Notes: generated by a model not told the origin, from the letters alone. Shown: positions 8,415-16,904, counted from the first letter of the stretch. The stretch is DNA of 64,000 nucleotides from Planctomycetota bacterium (GCA_029259915.1 JAJDED010000007.1:1-64000); one strand, 5' to 3'. Made by a program: numbers and translations.

Positions 8415-8957
8415 TTGTGGCATCGCTCTTATGAGGTTGTTGAAGTGTCAAAAGTGTCCATTACCCGTGAAGATTTCCTGGATGACCGACAGGGAAGAAC
8501 GTTTGCTGATGTCTTGAAGGACACCGAACAACCTTTTGAAGATGTACTCGCATTTTTCAGTGATGAGAGTCGGCAACTACGCATGGAAGAGTCCGAATTA
8601 CATCACGACCGTGCACCCCTTGCTGGCGTTGTGCGGGAGCTTGAGTCGGTTCCAACCATAGATCAACTTCTTTCAGGAATTCATTCTCAACAAACTCAAC
8701 GATTTCGGCAGGCGATCGGTGTCTTAGTACGGATTGTGATGCAACGCCGAGGATGGAAGAAAACCGGCAAGAAGGGGTCACTGGGGGTTCGCGCCTCGGC
8801 ATCGAAGAGCACGCCTTCCCACAATACGGGTGGGTTGGCGTTTTGGTTTATCCGTGCCGAGCGATACAAGCTTGTAAAAGGAATGCCGTTTCAATCGGTC
8901 ACGGAACGTTCGCAAGAGATGCAATCTGCTCACCCACAGAGAGCTGAGCAAAGTTAG
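8415..8957 (+). CDS. hypothetical protein, planctomycete-type, 180 aa
   Basis: No named family. The protein has an acidic first half (residues ~15-70, with EDVLAFFSDESRQLRMEESEL), a middle segment around TIDQLLSGIHSQQTQRFRQAIGVLV and a basic motif MQRRGWKKTGKKGSLGVR followed by HNTGGLAFWFIRAERY. The composition and regular helix pattern look like a genuine protein, and the basic plus aromatic C-terminal block looks like a conserved core. The start is uncertain: TTG 8415, GTG 8445 and GTG 8454 are all possible, and no strong ribosome site decides. It stands alone in an accessory patch between metabolic operons. No signal peptide or membrane segment. Confidence 0.45.
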   Translation: MWHRSYEVVEVSKVSITREDFLDDRQGRTFADVLKDTEQPFEDVLAFFSDESRQLRMEESELHHDRAPLAGVVRELESVPTIDQLLSGIHSQQTQRFRQAIGVLVRIVMQRRGWKKTGKKGSLGVRASASKSTPSHNTGGLAFWFIRAERYKLVKGMPFQSVTERSQEMQSAHPQRAEQS

Positions 8958-9324
8958 AAACTCAACAGGACAACCACTCACGTCACTCATTGCCAAATCC
9001 GCTGTATCCATCAAAGACGAAGGTTTCGCCTGCCACATTTGTGTGGAAGGTGTCGAAATCGCCCGGCAGATTCTCGGATGCCTCAGTAACGCATTTGTAT
9101 TCAAGACCAGCGAGCCGATTGAGGAAAGCTGGCATCCACCTCGGTGCATGTTTCGAGTGGCGTACGGCTCGCAACTGTCTTTTCGAAAGTTAGCTAGCCT
9201 CTTGGCTGCGATTCCAGGGGTAGGACTCCGAATCGAACTAAGTTGCGAGAGAACTGATTTAAGAGAAACCAAGGATGAGTAGTTTCACTTTTGCCATGAA
9301 ATAGATTTCCCCAAGGAGGGAAAG
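8958..9324. other. gap with a short open frame of doubtful status
   Basis: A frame on the plus strand is open from about 8878 to 9282 but has no ATG; GTG 9043 would give 79 residues with no recognisable family and no ribosome site. It may be a decayed gene. A good Shine-Dalgarno (AAGGAGGG, 9313-9320) near the end belongs to the csrA pseudogene. Confidence 0.35.
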
Positions 9325-9537
9325 ATGTTGGTATTGAGCTGAAAAAAACTGGAAAGCATAAGGATTAGCGACAACATTGTCGTGACGATTTTAGAGATAC
9401 AGCATAACAAAGTGCGTATTGGTATCGATGCCCCAAAGGAAATCCTAGTATTGCGTACTGAATTGCAGAACCAGACTTTGAATCACCAAGGCATACTGCT
9501 AGTGAAAGGACAACTTCCAATACTCGAGTCGAGTTGA
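9325..9537 (+). pseudogene. csrA: csrA pseudogene (premature TGA at codon 6)
   Basis: Translation from ATG 9325 gives MLVLS, then a TGA at 9340-9342, then KKLESIRISDNIVVTILEIQ and HNKVRIGIDAPKEILVLRTEL before the frame ends at TGA 9535-9537. This follows the CsrA RNA-binding regulator almost residue for residue (usual start MLVLSRKxxESIxI; core NKVRIGIDAPKExxVxRxE). The stop replaces the strongly conserved Arg6, consistent with a CGA-to-TGA change. A strong ribosome site (AGGAGGG) remains and there is no other lesion, so inactivation looks recent. Restart inside the gene would lose the first beta strand, which forms part of the RNA-binding surface. The tail after ~residue 47 is longer than a minimal CsrA. 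Confidence 0.85.
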
Positions 9538-9553
9538 AGGATGAGGTGCAATC

Positions 9554-9748
9554 ATGCAATTGATCGAAGTGATGGCCTGTACACCCAGCTACGTCTTAAT
9601 GGACGGGAATAGTCGCATCAGTCCCAAAGTGGCGCTATTAGATTCAGGCCGCATCTACATGGCAATTTACGGCTTCTCAGAGAAAGGCCTGTATGACAAG
9701 TTTTCTTTGCAGAGCGACCAAGGGACATCACCAAAGAGAGGACGCTGA
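9554..9748 (+). CDS. small hypothetical protein, 64 aa
   Basis: Unrecognised. The start is supported by GGATGAGG at 9539-9546, directly after the stop of the csrA pseudogene, so the two may share a transcript. Residues 12-50 (SYVLMDGNSRISPKVALLDS, then RIYMAIYGF) look like alternating beta strands of a small domain, and the last ~12 residues are polar. It could be a genuine small protein or the start of a truncated one. Confidence 0.35.
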   Translation: MQLIEVMACTPSYVLMDGNSRISPKVALLDSGRIYMAIYGFSEKGLYDKFSLQSDQGTSPKRGR

Positions 9749-9777
9749 GATTCCGCCACATCACAGCAGTACAGAGT

Positions 9778-9993
9778 ATGAACAACAGAAAACCAACACC
9801 TCTTGCCTCGCAGCCAACCCCAAAGACCTGTCCTATTTGTGGGCATTCGTCTTACTCGTCAGATGGCATTCATCCTCAATGCGCAGTGACACAAGCAGAC
9901 GCTCCTCGACAAGCGCAACTAATCGCTGCCAGAAAAGCGATGGCCTTGGAGAAACAGCAAGCTATTGAGAATGGTGCTTCCCCGCCAACCTGA
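9778..9993 (+). CDS. small zinc-ribbon-like protein, 71 aa
   Basis: A single CPICGHSSYS...GIHPQCAV unit (residues 18-36) has the spacing of a short metal-binding knuckle: two cysteines in CPIC, then HPQC providing His and Cys. It is followed by a charged helix (APRQAQLIAARKAMALEKQQ). Start ATG 9778 leaves a short low-complexity N-terminus. Such one-knuckle proteins occur as stand-alone genes in planctomycetes, though I cannot name a function. Nucleic-acid or protein binding is an inference from the fold type. Confidence 0.6.
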   Translation: MNNRKPTPLASQPTPKTCPICGHSSYSSDGIHPQCAVTQADAPRQAQLIAARKAMALEKQQAIENGASPPT

Positions 9994-10079
9994 CCACCAA
10001 TTCCATTTATCAAGCCAGTAAGGCTAATAGCAGTAGGCACTCGAAATTCGGCTTTTTTTCAATAACAAGAAAGACAAAT

Positions 10080-10229
10080 ATGGCGAAGGACAAGAACACA
10101 ATGGAGAAGCAACGCAGAGAAATGGAAAAGAAGCGAAAGTCAGAGGAGAAAAGAAAACGACGTCGCAATAAGAAAGAGCAAACGGATGATCGGACTATTG
10201 CGGAGCTGCCTTCGGATGATGACCATTGA
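10080..10229 (+). CDS. very small Lys/Arg/Glu-rich protein, 49 aa
   Basis: ATG 10080 opens 49 codons: MAKDKNTMEKQRREMEKKRK, then SEEKRKRRRNKKEQTDDR and an acidic end (ELPSDDDH). The whole protein is one highly charged predicted helix with basic and acidic blocks, with no hydrophobic core. Small proteins of this MAKDK...KRKRRRKK type are often seen in planctomycetes and resemble nucleic-acid- or ribosome-associated peptides; that role is inferred. It is read on the plus strand, in line with the two small genes before it. Confidence 0.55.
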   Translation: MAKDKNTMEKQRREMEKKRKSEEKRKRRRNKKEQTDDRTIAELPSDDDH

Positions 10230-10473
10230 TACTGAAGTAGCAACGGTTTTCAACTCAGATAATAAAAATCGATCGAATGGATAAAGAAAAGAACTGCGCA
10301 GGCTTGTGACTGCCTAAGCACTAGCAGCGTGGCTCAACTTCCCTGCCACGCGGCAACATCCTGAGCTGCGCTAACGATTACAATTCAACTTAGCGGGGAC
10401 AACTCGTTGACCTTCGGCCGAATCTGGCCGACACGATACTGTCGCCTCCTCTGAGCCAACTCAAGGAGCGACC

Positions 10474-11673
10474 ATGTCCCTATCCCCGTTCTCTGCGTTA
10501 CCGGGTGAGCCTCTCCCCGGTGACGTCCGTATTGCCAGAAGCGTTATGACTGTCCCGGTTAAATCGCCGGTTGGTAAATCGCCGGAACAAGTCGCAACCG
10601 CAATCGTCTATTGCGAAGCAAACTTTGGCGCCATCGATGGCAAAACGGCAAACGGGCTAGTCCGTCACTCGGAAAAATACGAGATTCTTGCGGTGATCGA
10701 TAGCAAAAAGGCTGGTATCGATGCGGGCGTGGTGCTCGGCGAGGAGCCGAATGGAATCCCCATCTGTCACGACCTTGCCGATGCAATTGCGCATGCCGGA
10801 GGCATCTCTGATTACTTCATCTATGGGATGGCACCGGCGAGTGGCATGTTGTCGTCACACGAGCGTGGCCTTGTGCTTGAGGCCATCGACCTCGGGATGA
10901 ACGTTGTGAACGGTCTCCATGAGTTCTTGAGTGACGACCCGGTGTTCGCGGCGGCCAGTACAGCCAAGGACGTGGAGATCCTCGACATTCGAAAGCCCCG
11001 CGCCAAGAAGGATTTGCGGTTGTTCAGCGGTCGCATCTCCGACGTCACGTGTCCACGAATCGCTGTGCTCGGCACTGACTGCGCTATCGGCAAACGCACA
11101 ACCGCCACCATCTTGACTCGTGCCCTTAGCGATCACGGCCTGAAAGCCGTGATGGTTGGCACTGGTCAGACTGGCTTGATCCAAGGTGCCCGTTATGGCA
11201 TCGCCCTCGATGCCGTCCCGTCGCAGTTCTGCTCGGGCGAGCTGGAAGCCACGATCGTCGAAGCGTTCGAGAATGAGAACCCCGACGTGATTATCATCGA
11301 AGGGCAAGGGGCATTGAGTCACCCCGCCTACTCGACCTCAAGCTTCATCCTCCGAGGCAGTTGCCCGAACGCGGTAGTGCTGCAGCACGCACCGGAACGG
11401 ACCCATCGCTGTGACTTCCGGCAGATGCCGATGCCGCTGCCGGCCACCGAGATCAACCTCATCCAGACCTTTTCAGACACGAAGGTCATCGGCTTAACGA
11501 TCAACCACGAGAATATGACCGATGCTGAGATTGACACGGCCATTACGCTGTATGAATGCGAACTGGGGATTCCCGCCACCGATGCACTCTCCCGGTCACC
11601 TGAGCGCCTGGTGGAGATGGTCCTTGAAGCATTCCCTGAGCTTGATGAGAGAGTGATCGCGTGCGTACAATGA
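10474..11673 (+). CDS. DUF1611 / DgcN-family protein, paralog 1
   Basis: 399 residues. An N-terminal Rossmann-like region (~40-190, containing VNGLHEFLSDDP) is followed by a P-loop domain with VLGTDCAIGKRTTATIL (P-loop about 200-210), GTGQTGLIQG and IIEGQGALSHPAYS, the signature set of DUF1611. The characterised member DgcN acts as a D-glutamate N-acetyltransferase in D-Glu catabolism; whether this copy uses D-Glu is inferred. A clear ribosome site (AAGGAG, 10465-10470) supports ATG 10474. Its TGA overlaps the ATG of the next gene, a PLP racemase-like protein. A second DUF1611 gene at 44547 is paired instead with an enolase-superfamily epimerase. Confidence 0.85.
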   Translation: MSLSPFSALPGEPLPGDVRIARSVMTVPVKSPVGKSPEQVATAIVYCEANFGAIDGKTANGLVRHSEKYEILAVIDSKKAGIDAGVVLGEEPNGIPICHDLADAIAHAGGISDYFIYGMAPASGMLSSHERGLVLEAIDLGMNVVNGLHEFLSDDPVFAAASTAKDVEILDIRKPRAKKDLRLFSGRISDVTCPRIAVLGTDCAIGKRTTATILTRALSDHGLKAVMVGTGQTGLIQGARYGIALDAVPSQFCSGELEATIVEAFENENPDVIIIEGQGALSHPAYSTSSFILRGSCPNAVVLQHAPERTHRCDFRQMPMPLPATEINLIQTFSDTKVIGLTINHENMTDAEIDTAITLYECELGIPATDALSRSPERLVEMVLEAFPELDERVIACVQ

Positions 11674-12770
11674 CTGGGCCGAGATTAAACATTGATCTCG
11701 ACAAGATTTATCATAACGCCCATACACTGGTTGAACTGTTGGCCGATCGTGGCATCTCGGTGACTGGCGTTACCAAAGCAACTTTAGGCTCACGAGAGAT
11801 TGCCGAAGTGCTAATTCGGGCGGGTGTGAAGGCGATCGGCGATTCTCGCATCGAGAACATCGAAGTGATGCGCCTGGCGGGTTTACCCGTGGCGATGACA
11901 CTCATCCGCTCTCCAATGCTGAGCCAGACGGATCGCGTAGTCATGCACGCCGACGTTAGCCTCAATACCGAGCTCGACGTGATCAGGAAACTCTCTCACT
12001 CTGGGCAGAAGGCCGGACGTATCCACGGGATCATACTCATGGTCGAGCTAGGTGATCTCCGAGAAGGCATCATGCCCGGCGATCTAATAAATACAGTAGG
12101 TGAGACGCTTCGCCTCCCGAATGTTGCGTTTAAGGGTATCGGCACGAATCTCGCTTGCCGTAGCGGAGTCTCACCGGACGCAGAAAAAATGGCTCAATTA
12201 TCCGCCCTGGCAGTTTCTATCGAAGCGACTTTCGATCTGACGATAGATATCGTGTCGGGCGGGAATTCCGCCAGCCTGCCATGGGTACTCAGCGGAGCAG
12301 ACGTTGGGCGGATCAACGAACTCCGCTTGGGTGAATCGATCCTACTCGGTTGCGAGCCTCTTCACCGACAGCCGATTGACGGGTTGCACACCGATGCGAT
12401 CACACTCAGCGCTGAGGTGATTGAGTCCAAGGTTAAGCCCTCGAAGGCATGGGGCGAGGTAGGACAAACTGCTTTCGGTGAGAGGCCATCCGGAACAGAT
12501 CGGGGCCACATCTCACAATCGATCCTTGCAATTGGGCAGCAGGACACCGATCCGTGCGGCCTTCGCCCACCTCGCGGCATCAATGTGCTCGGAGCCAGTA
12601 GCGACCACCTTATCTTGGAGTCCGACCACTGCCTTACGATCGGCTCCGAAATGACATTCCAACTGAACTACGGTGCATTGGTGCGCGCCATGACTTCCCC
12701 GTTCGTCGCCGAGGTTGTGAAGCCTCAGTGCGGCACCTTTAATAGGACTGTTGAGGCAAACAATGGCTGA
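11670..12770 (+). CDS. PLP-dependent fold-type III amino-acid racemase-like protein
   Basis: Alanine-racemase N-terminal (TIM-barrel) family, of the alanine/ornithine racemase-like and YhfX-like branch. The start GPRLNIDLDKIYHNAHTLVE and the PLP lysine in VTGVTKATLG (K36) are the main evidence; VSGGNSASLPW and ELRLGESILLG match later phosphate- and substrate-site regions. ATG 11670 is chosen because it forms an ATGA overlap with the upstream DUF1611 stop; an in-frame GTG lies at 11661. 366 residues. It probably changes the configuration of an amino acid or its N-acyl form in step with the DUF1611 enzyme. The substrate is unknown. Confidence 0.8.
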   Translation: MTGPRLNIDLDKIYHNAHTLVELLADRGISVTGVTKATLGSREIAEVLIRAGVKAIGDSRIENIEVMRLAGLPVAMTLIRSPMLSQTDRVVMHADVSLNTELDVIRKLSHSGQKAGRIHGIILMVELGDLREGIMPGDLINTVGETLRLPNVAFKGIGTNLACRSGVSPDAEKMAQLSALAVSIEATFDLTIDIVSGGNSASLPWVLSGADVGRINELRLGESILLGCEPLHRQPIDGLHTDAITLSAEVIESKVKPSKAWGEVGQTAFGERPSGTDRGHISQSILAIGQQDTDPCGLRPPRGINVLGASSDHLILESDHCLTIGSEMTFQLNYGALVRAMTSPFVAEVVKPQCGTFNRTVEANNG

Positions 12771-13476
12771 ACCATGCATCGTTGCGATGGGTGGTGGCGG
12801 GTTTAGTATGGAACCCGACAATCCACTGCTAGATGACTATGTGCTCTCGCTCCTCGAAAAATCTAGCCCTCGGGCTTGTTTCCTGCCGACGGCGAGCGGC
12901 GACTCGGATAGTTACATCGTAAAGTTCTACGAGGCTTTCGGTAATGGTCGGTGTGTTCCGACTCACCTCTCACTGTTTCGAAGAACTATCGATGACCTTC
13001 GGTCCTTCATTCTTGACCAGGACGTCATTTACGTTGGAGGTGGGAATACGGCAAATATGCTAGCCGTGTGGCGAGTTCATGGTCTTGATGAAATTTTACG
13101 CGAAGCATGGTCCAGCGGCGTCATCCTTTGTGGGTTAAGTGCCGGGGCAGTCTGTTGGTTTGAAAGTGGTGTGACCGACTCGTTTGGAAAACAACTCCGA
13201 GCACTTCCAGACTGTCTTGGATTTCTTCCCGGTAGTCATTGCCCCCATTACGATGGCGAAAGTCAGCGTCGGCCAACATATCAACACCTCATTACGCAGA
13301 GAGTACTTGTCGGCGGAATCGCAGCAGACGACGGTGTAGCACTCAGGTACTCCGGATCGGAGTTAATGGAAGTTGTTTCTTCTCGTCAGGATGCTCGGGC
13401 ATGGAGTGTCGAAATGGCCGATGGTCAAGTCTTTGAAAAGGAATTACCTCCGAGATACCTCGGCTATAAGGAATGA
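12763..13476 (+). CDS. peptidase S51 / peptidase E-like protein
   Basis: 237 residues of the type 1 glutamine-amidotransferase-like S51 fold. The N-terminus carries IVAMGGGGFSM, then IYVGGGNTANML, the nucleophile elbow GLSAGAVCWF (S126) and the histidine of CPHYDGE (H162). Peptidase E removes N-terminal Asp from dipeptides; cyanophycinase is the other main branch, and this shorter form fits peptidase E better. ATG 12763 overlaps the previous stop by eight bases; a TTG at 12751 is possible. As last gene of a tightly overlapping trio it may release the amino acid that the racemase and DUF1611 enzyme then act on. Confidence 0.8.
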   Translation: MAEPCIVAMGGGGFSMEPDNPLLDDYVLSLLEKSSPRACFLPTASGDSDSYIVKFYEAFGNGRCVPTHLSLFRRTIDDLRSFILDQDVIYVGGGNTANMLAVWRVHGLDEILREAWSSGVILCGLSAGAVCWFESGVTDSFGKQLRALPDCLGFLPGSHCPHYDGESQRRPTYQHLITQRVLVGGIAADDGVALRYSGSELMEVVSSRQDARAWSVEMADGQVFEKELPPRYLGYKE

Positions 13477-13487
13477 GATGATTACGC

Positions 13488-13511
13488 ACCGCTGACCTGA
13501 ACGTCAGCGGT
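13488..13511 (+). terminator. hairpin after the three-gene D-amino-acid operon
   Basis: ACCGCTGAC / GTCAGCGGT form a perfect nine-base stem with a six-base loop, 11 bases after the peptidase stop. There is no T-run directly behind it, so it may be a weak terminator or an RNA-stabilising stem. The rest of the gap to tex (13512-13782) shows nothing recognisable. Confidence 0.4.
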
Positions 13512-13782
13512 CAATGCTTAGCTTTACCCGCGACCTCCAGTGCGACGATCACCAGACGCTGGTGATCTAGTTGCCGCAGAAAAGTATAAATCTCTTTGCG
13601 AGCGGCGGCATAGTTGCACCCTAGCAAAATTAGACGTTCCGTAAGTGCCGGAGGTAATCACGACCGTCGTATAAAATTAGCAACTGGTGTTAAAGAAGAC
13701 CTCCTTACCGCACTTCCCAGTGAGCGACTTCTATGTCTATCTTCCTCGCATCACAAAGCTATTTCTGAGTAAAAATGCAGCC

Positions 13783-15960
13783 ATGCCAAGCAATTCGACA
13801 GCAAAGACACAATCTACAGATACTTCCCAGAACATTGCCGTTGAACTAGAGCTGCCGCTCCGCCAAGTCCTTGCCGCAGTCGAACTCCTGGACGCCGGCA
13901 ATACTATCCCGTTTATTGCCCGCTATCGCAAAGAAGCGACCCAAGGCCTGGACGAAATTGCATTGCGGGCCATCGAAGATGCCCTCGAACGCATCAAAGC
14001 CTTAAACGCTCGCAAAACGACTGTGCTTAAAACGATCAGCGAGCAAGGAGTATTAACCGACGCCCTGCATTCTCAGATCCAGAATTGCAGCGACCTGCGA
14101 ACCCTTGAAGCCATTTACCTGCCTTATAAACCGAAACGACGCACACGTGCTACCATCGCGCGAGAGCAAGGTCTCCAGCCACTTGCCGACTTGCTACTCA
14201 AGCAAGAAAGACTTCAGCAGTCCAGGCAAGCAACACTTCAGCCCTACGTCGACCCAGCCAAAGAAGTCCCCGACACCCAGACAGCACTGCGGGGCGCCTT
14301 GGACATCATCGCTGAACAGTGGTCAGAAAACGCCGAAACCCGCGATTGGATGGTCGAGCAAGCCAGGACCTATGGCAAGATCGTCTCCAAGGTCAAACGA
14401 GGGAAGAAGGAAGAAGCCGAAAAATTCGAATTGTATCTCGACCACCAGGAGGCTGTGCGAAAAGTTCCATCACACCGACTGCTTGCCATGATGCGAGGCG
14501 CTGCAGAGGGCGTTTTGCGAGTTAGCGTGCAATTGGAAGGCACACGTGAGCTTTCCGAGCTCCGGCGTCGACTCGTCCACAACCGTCAATTCGAATTCTT
14601 TAGCGATCTCAACGCCACCGTCGACGATTGTCACGAGCGATTGCTAATGCCAGCGACCGAATCCACCATTCTGCAAACCTTGAAAGAAGAGGCCGACGAA
14701 CAGGCCATCGGAGTATTTGGTAAAAACTTACGAGAACTGTTAATGGCGGCGCCAGCAGGGCCACGTATCACTCTCGGTATCGATCCTGGTTTTCGTACAG
14801 GCTGCAAAGTAGCGGTAGTCGATGGCACTGGGAAATTTTTAGCCAATACAGCCATTTACCCGACGCCCCCTAAAAGCGACACAATAGCAGCGGGCATGAC
14901 CCTGCTCGCCCTCATCAAAAAACACAACGTCCAACTGATCGCCATCGGCAACGGCACCGCTTCGCGCGAGACTGACGCCTTTGTGGGGGACTTAATGCGA
15001 GAACATCAACTTGATATCACTAAGGTCATGGTTAGCGAATCGGGAGCTTCAATCTATTCGGCCAGTGAACTGGCCGCTCGAGAGTTCCCAGATTTGGACA
15101 TCACGGTCCGCGGGGCAATTAGTATCGCACGGCGTTTACAGGATCCACTCGCTGAGCTAGTCAAGACAGACCCCAAGTCGATTGGTGTGGGCCAGTACCA
15201 ACATGATGTCAATCAAGTACAGCTCCGCAAGTGCCTAGATCGGGTCGTCGAGTCGTGCGTCAACCGTGTTGGCGTTGATCTAAACATGGCAAGCGTCCCC
15301 TTGCTCTCGTATGTCGCCGGCATTGGGCCACGGCTAGCAGAGAATATCGTCGAGTACCGCAACAGTAACGGTCGGTTTACGGATCGTCAGCAGTTGAAGT
15401 CTGTTACCAAGCTCGGCAAAAAAGCGTTCGAACAGGCGGCTGGCTTTCTTCGTATTCGTGGTGGAGATCAGCCGCTGGACAACTCAGCAGTGCATCCAGA
15501 AAGCTACGCGATCGTAAGTCGCATGGCCAAGCAACTGCAAACTAACTCCAAAGCTCTGGTGGGCAATGCCACCCTCAGCCAAAAGCTGAAGCCCGAGGAT
15601 TTTATCGACGCCCAATTTGGCATTCCGACGATCGTCGACATTATCTCTGAGCTAGGCAAGCCAGGACGCGACCCACGCAGCGAGTTTCGAGTGGTGAAGT
15701 TCAGCGAGAGCGTCAACAACATGACAGACTTGAAGCCTAACATGATTCTTGAAGGGGTGATCACCAACGTTACTCATTTCGGTGCATTTACTGACATCGG
15801 CGTGCATCAAGACGCCCTGATTCACATCTCTCAACTAGCTGACGAGTATGTGAGTGACCCCAACGAGATTGTTTCCGTTGGCGATGTAGTCAAAGTCAAA
15901 GTGCTGGAAATCGACATTCCGAGAAAACGAATCTCTTTGACTCGCAAATTCAACGCGTAA
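13783..15960 (+). CDS. tex: Tex family transcription accessory / S1 RNA-binding protein
   Basis: Nucleic-acid-binding Tex protein with the standard order of parts: helical N-terminal region (ELPLRQVLAAVELLDAGNTI, IARYRKEATQGLDE), YqgF/RNase H-like domain (ITLGIDPGFRTGCKVAVVDG, about residue 360), helix-hairpin-helix region (LSYVAGIGPRLAENIVEYR) and a C-terminal S1 domain (LEGVITNVTHFGAFTDIGVH...DALIHISQLA). The frame is open from GTG 13687, but the extra N-terminal residues look non-coding and ATG 13783 (MPSNSTAKTQ) gives 725 residues, normal for the family. Tex is widespread and linked to transcription and RNA handling. The next gene starts six bases later. Confidence 0.92.
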   Translation: MPSNSTAKTQSTDTSQNIAVELELPLRQVLAAVELLDAGNTIPFIARYRKEATQGLDEIALRAIEDALERIKALNARKTTVLKTISEQGVLTDALHSQIQNCSDLRTLEAIYLPYKPKRRTRATIAREQGLQPLADLLLKQERLQQSRQATLQPYVDPAKEVPDTQTALRGALDIIAEQWSENAETRDWMVEQARTYGKIVSKVKRGKKEEAEKFELYLDHQEAVRKVPSHRLLAMMRGAAEGVLRVSVQLEGTRELSELRRRLVHNRQFEFFSDLNATVDDCHERLLMPATESTILQTLKEEADEQAIGVFGKNLRELLMAAPAGPRITLGIDPGFRTGCKVAVVDGTGKFLANTAIYPTPPKSDTIAAGMTLLALIKKHNVQLIAIGNGTASRETDAFVGDLMREHQLDITKVMVSESGASIYSASELAAREFPDLDITVRGAISIARRLQDPLAELVKTDPKSIGVGQYQHDVNQVQLRKCLDRVVESCVNRVGVDLNMASVPLLSYVAGIGPRLAENIVEYRNSNGRFTDRQQLKSVTKLGKKAFEQAAGFLRIRGGDQPLDNSAVHPESYAIVSRMAKQLQTNSKALVGNATLSQKLKPEDFIDAQFGIPTIVDIISELGKPGRDPRSEFRVVKFSESVNNMTDLKPNMILEGVITNVTHFGAFTDIGVHQDALIHISQLADEYVSDPNEIVSVGDVVKVKVLEIDIPRKRISLTRKFNA

Positions 15961-15966
15961 ATTATC

Positions 15967-16446
15967 ATGGATACCGCAGCGAATAATCCGTTCCAAATCT
16001 GGGTCGATGCCGATGCTTGCCCTGCCGCTATTAAACAAATCCTCTACCGGACTGCCCGACGGTTAGAGGTGGAGCTGACTCTCGTAGCCAACCAATCCAT
16101 GCACATTCCATCCTCTGAATTGATTCGGCTAATGCTCGTTTCCGAAGGGGCTGAGGTCGCTGACGACAAGATTATCGAAATGCTTGCTCCGGGGGACGTC
16201 GTGATTACCGGCGACATTCCACTTGCTGCCCGCGTAGTAGAAAGAGAGGGAATTGCAATCGGTGTTCGCGGAGAACTCTTCGACGACAACAGCGTGCATG
16301 ATCGGCTAGCGTCACGTGACTTGATGGAACAATTTCGATCGGCAGGCGTAGATACCAGTGGCCCCAAGCCGCTCACTCATAAAGATATTCAAACGTTCTC
16401 CAATCTATTGGACCGAACGCTCACACAATGCCTTAAGGAAAGGTAA
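15967..16446 (+). CDS. YaiI/YqxD family protein (DUF188, NYN/PIN-like)
   Basis: 159 residues matching the DUF188 family from its opening WVDADACPAAIKQILYRTA through VITGDIPLAARVVEREG and RGELFDDNSV to LDRTL near the end. The acidic residues in VDADAC and TGDIPL form the putative active site of a PIN/NYN-like nuclease fold; the biological role is not established. It starts six bases after the tex stop, so the two are almost certainly co-transcribed. Length is typical. Confidence 0.9.
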   Translation: MDTAANNPFQIWVDADACPAAIKQILYRTARRLEVELTLVANQSMHIPSSELIRLMLVSEGAEVADDKIIEMLAPGDVVITGDIPLAARVVEREGIAIGVRGELFDDNSVHDRLASRDLMEQFRSAGVDTSGPKPLTHKDIQTFSNLLDRTLTQCLKER

Positions 16447-16578
16447 TCAGAGCCCGACCCACGGAAGTTTTCCTGGCAGCGGGAATCCCCAAGATGCTGC
16501 CAACGTATTTGCAGCGTCTTCCGTGTTGGAAATGTCACCCCACGGCCCATTCCGCAAGTAAGCATGGAGGACATTCAA
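16447..16578 (-). CDS. possible 43-aa protein coupled to the upstream small gene
   Basis: TTG 16578 overlaps the TGA of the gene before it (TTGA) and opens 43 codons: MNVLHAYLRNGPWGDISNTE, then DAANTLAASWGFPLPGKLPW and VGL. The composition (many Gly, Pro, Trp in a regular pattern) looks like a real folded or interaction module, in contrast to the ATG-started frame over the same bases, which looks random. The overlap suggests coupled translation, or a programmed or accidental frameshift extending the 109-residue protein. Unrecognised. Confidence 0.35.
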   Translation of the reverse strand: MNVLHAYLRNGPWGDISNTEDAANTLAASWGFPLPGKLPWVGL

Positions 16579-16904
16579 AGGTGCACAGGAACTGAACGCA
16601 CTTGCTCGTTTTCCAAGGGCGGCTGCGGAGGGTCGACCCAAGGAATCTCCTGGCCCTCTTCAAGTATTTTGAAAACTCGTGACTTGAATTCGCGCGTTAC
16701 TTTGCCCAATACATCCCGCTCCGAATTGCCGCTGGCCCTGATGTCGCCAGAATCACCGCCAGCCAGATTCGCCACTCTTCCGGTCACCACTCCATCTTCG
16801 TTCGTGTGAACGTAAACAAGGCAAGCAAAGACAGGAACGTTGGGCTTGGAGTCACCAGTTATCCCAAGCGAATGTTGATTATCAGAGTTCGATTGCATAT
16901 TCAT
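16575..16904 (-). CDS. conserved planctomycete-type hypothetical protein, 109 aa
   Basis: No named function. The core FACLVYVHTNEDGVVTGRVAN, with LAGGDSGDIRASGNSERDVL and REFKSRVFKILEEGQEIPWV, then PPQP...EQVRSVPVHL, has the look of a small conserved beta-rich domain ending in a helix. I believe similar proteins occur in other planctomycetes, but that is memory, not a search. ATG 16904 is used (ATG 16898 possible). It lies upstream of a possible 43-codon frame and convergent with the tex-yaiI operon. Cytoplasmic by sequence. Confidence 0.55.
   Translation of the reverse strand: MNMQSNSDNQHSLGITGDSKPNVPVFACLVYVHTNEDGVVTGRVANLAGGDSGDIRASGNSERDVLGKVTREFKSRVFKILEEGQEIPWVDPPQPPLENEQVRSVPVHL

Noticed and set aside
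9043..9282. Frame with a faint HPr-like pattern (VRNSTGQPLTSLIAKSA...)
   Set aside because: The active-site histidine of HPr is absent, there is no ATG or ribosome site, and the similarity is too weak to call.
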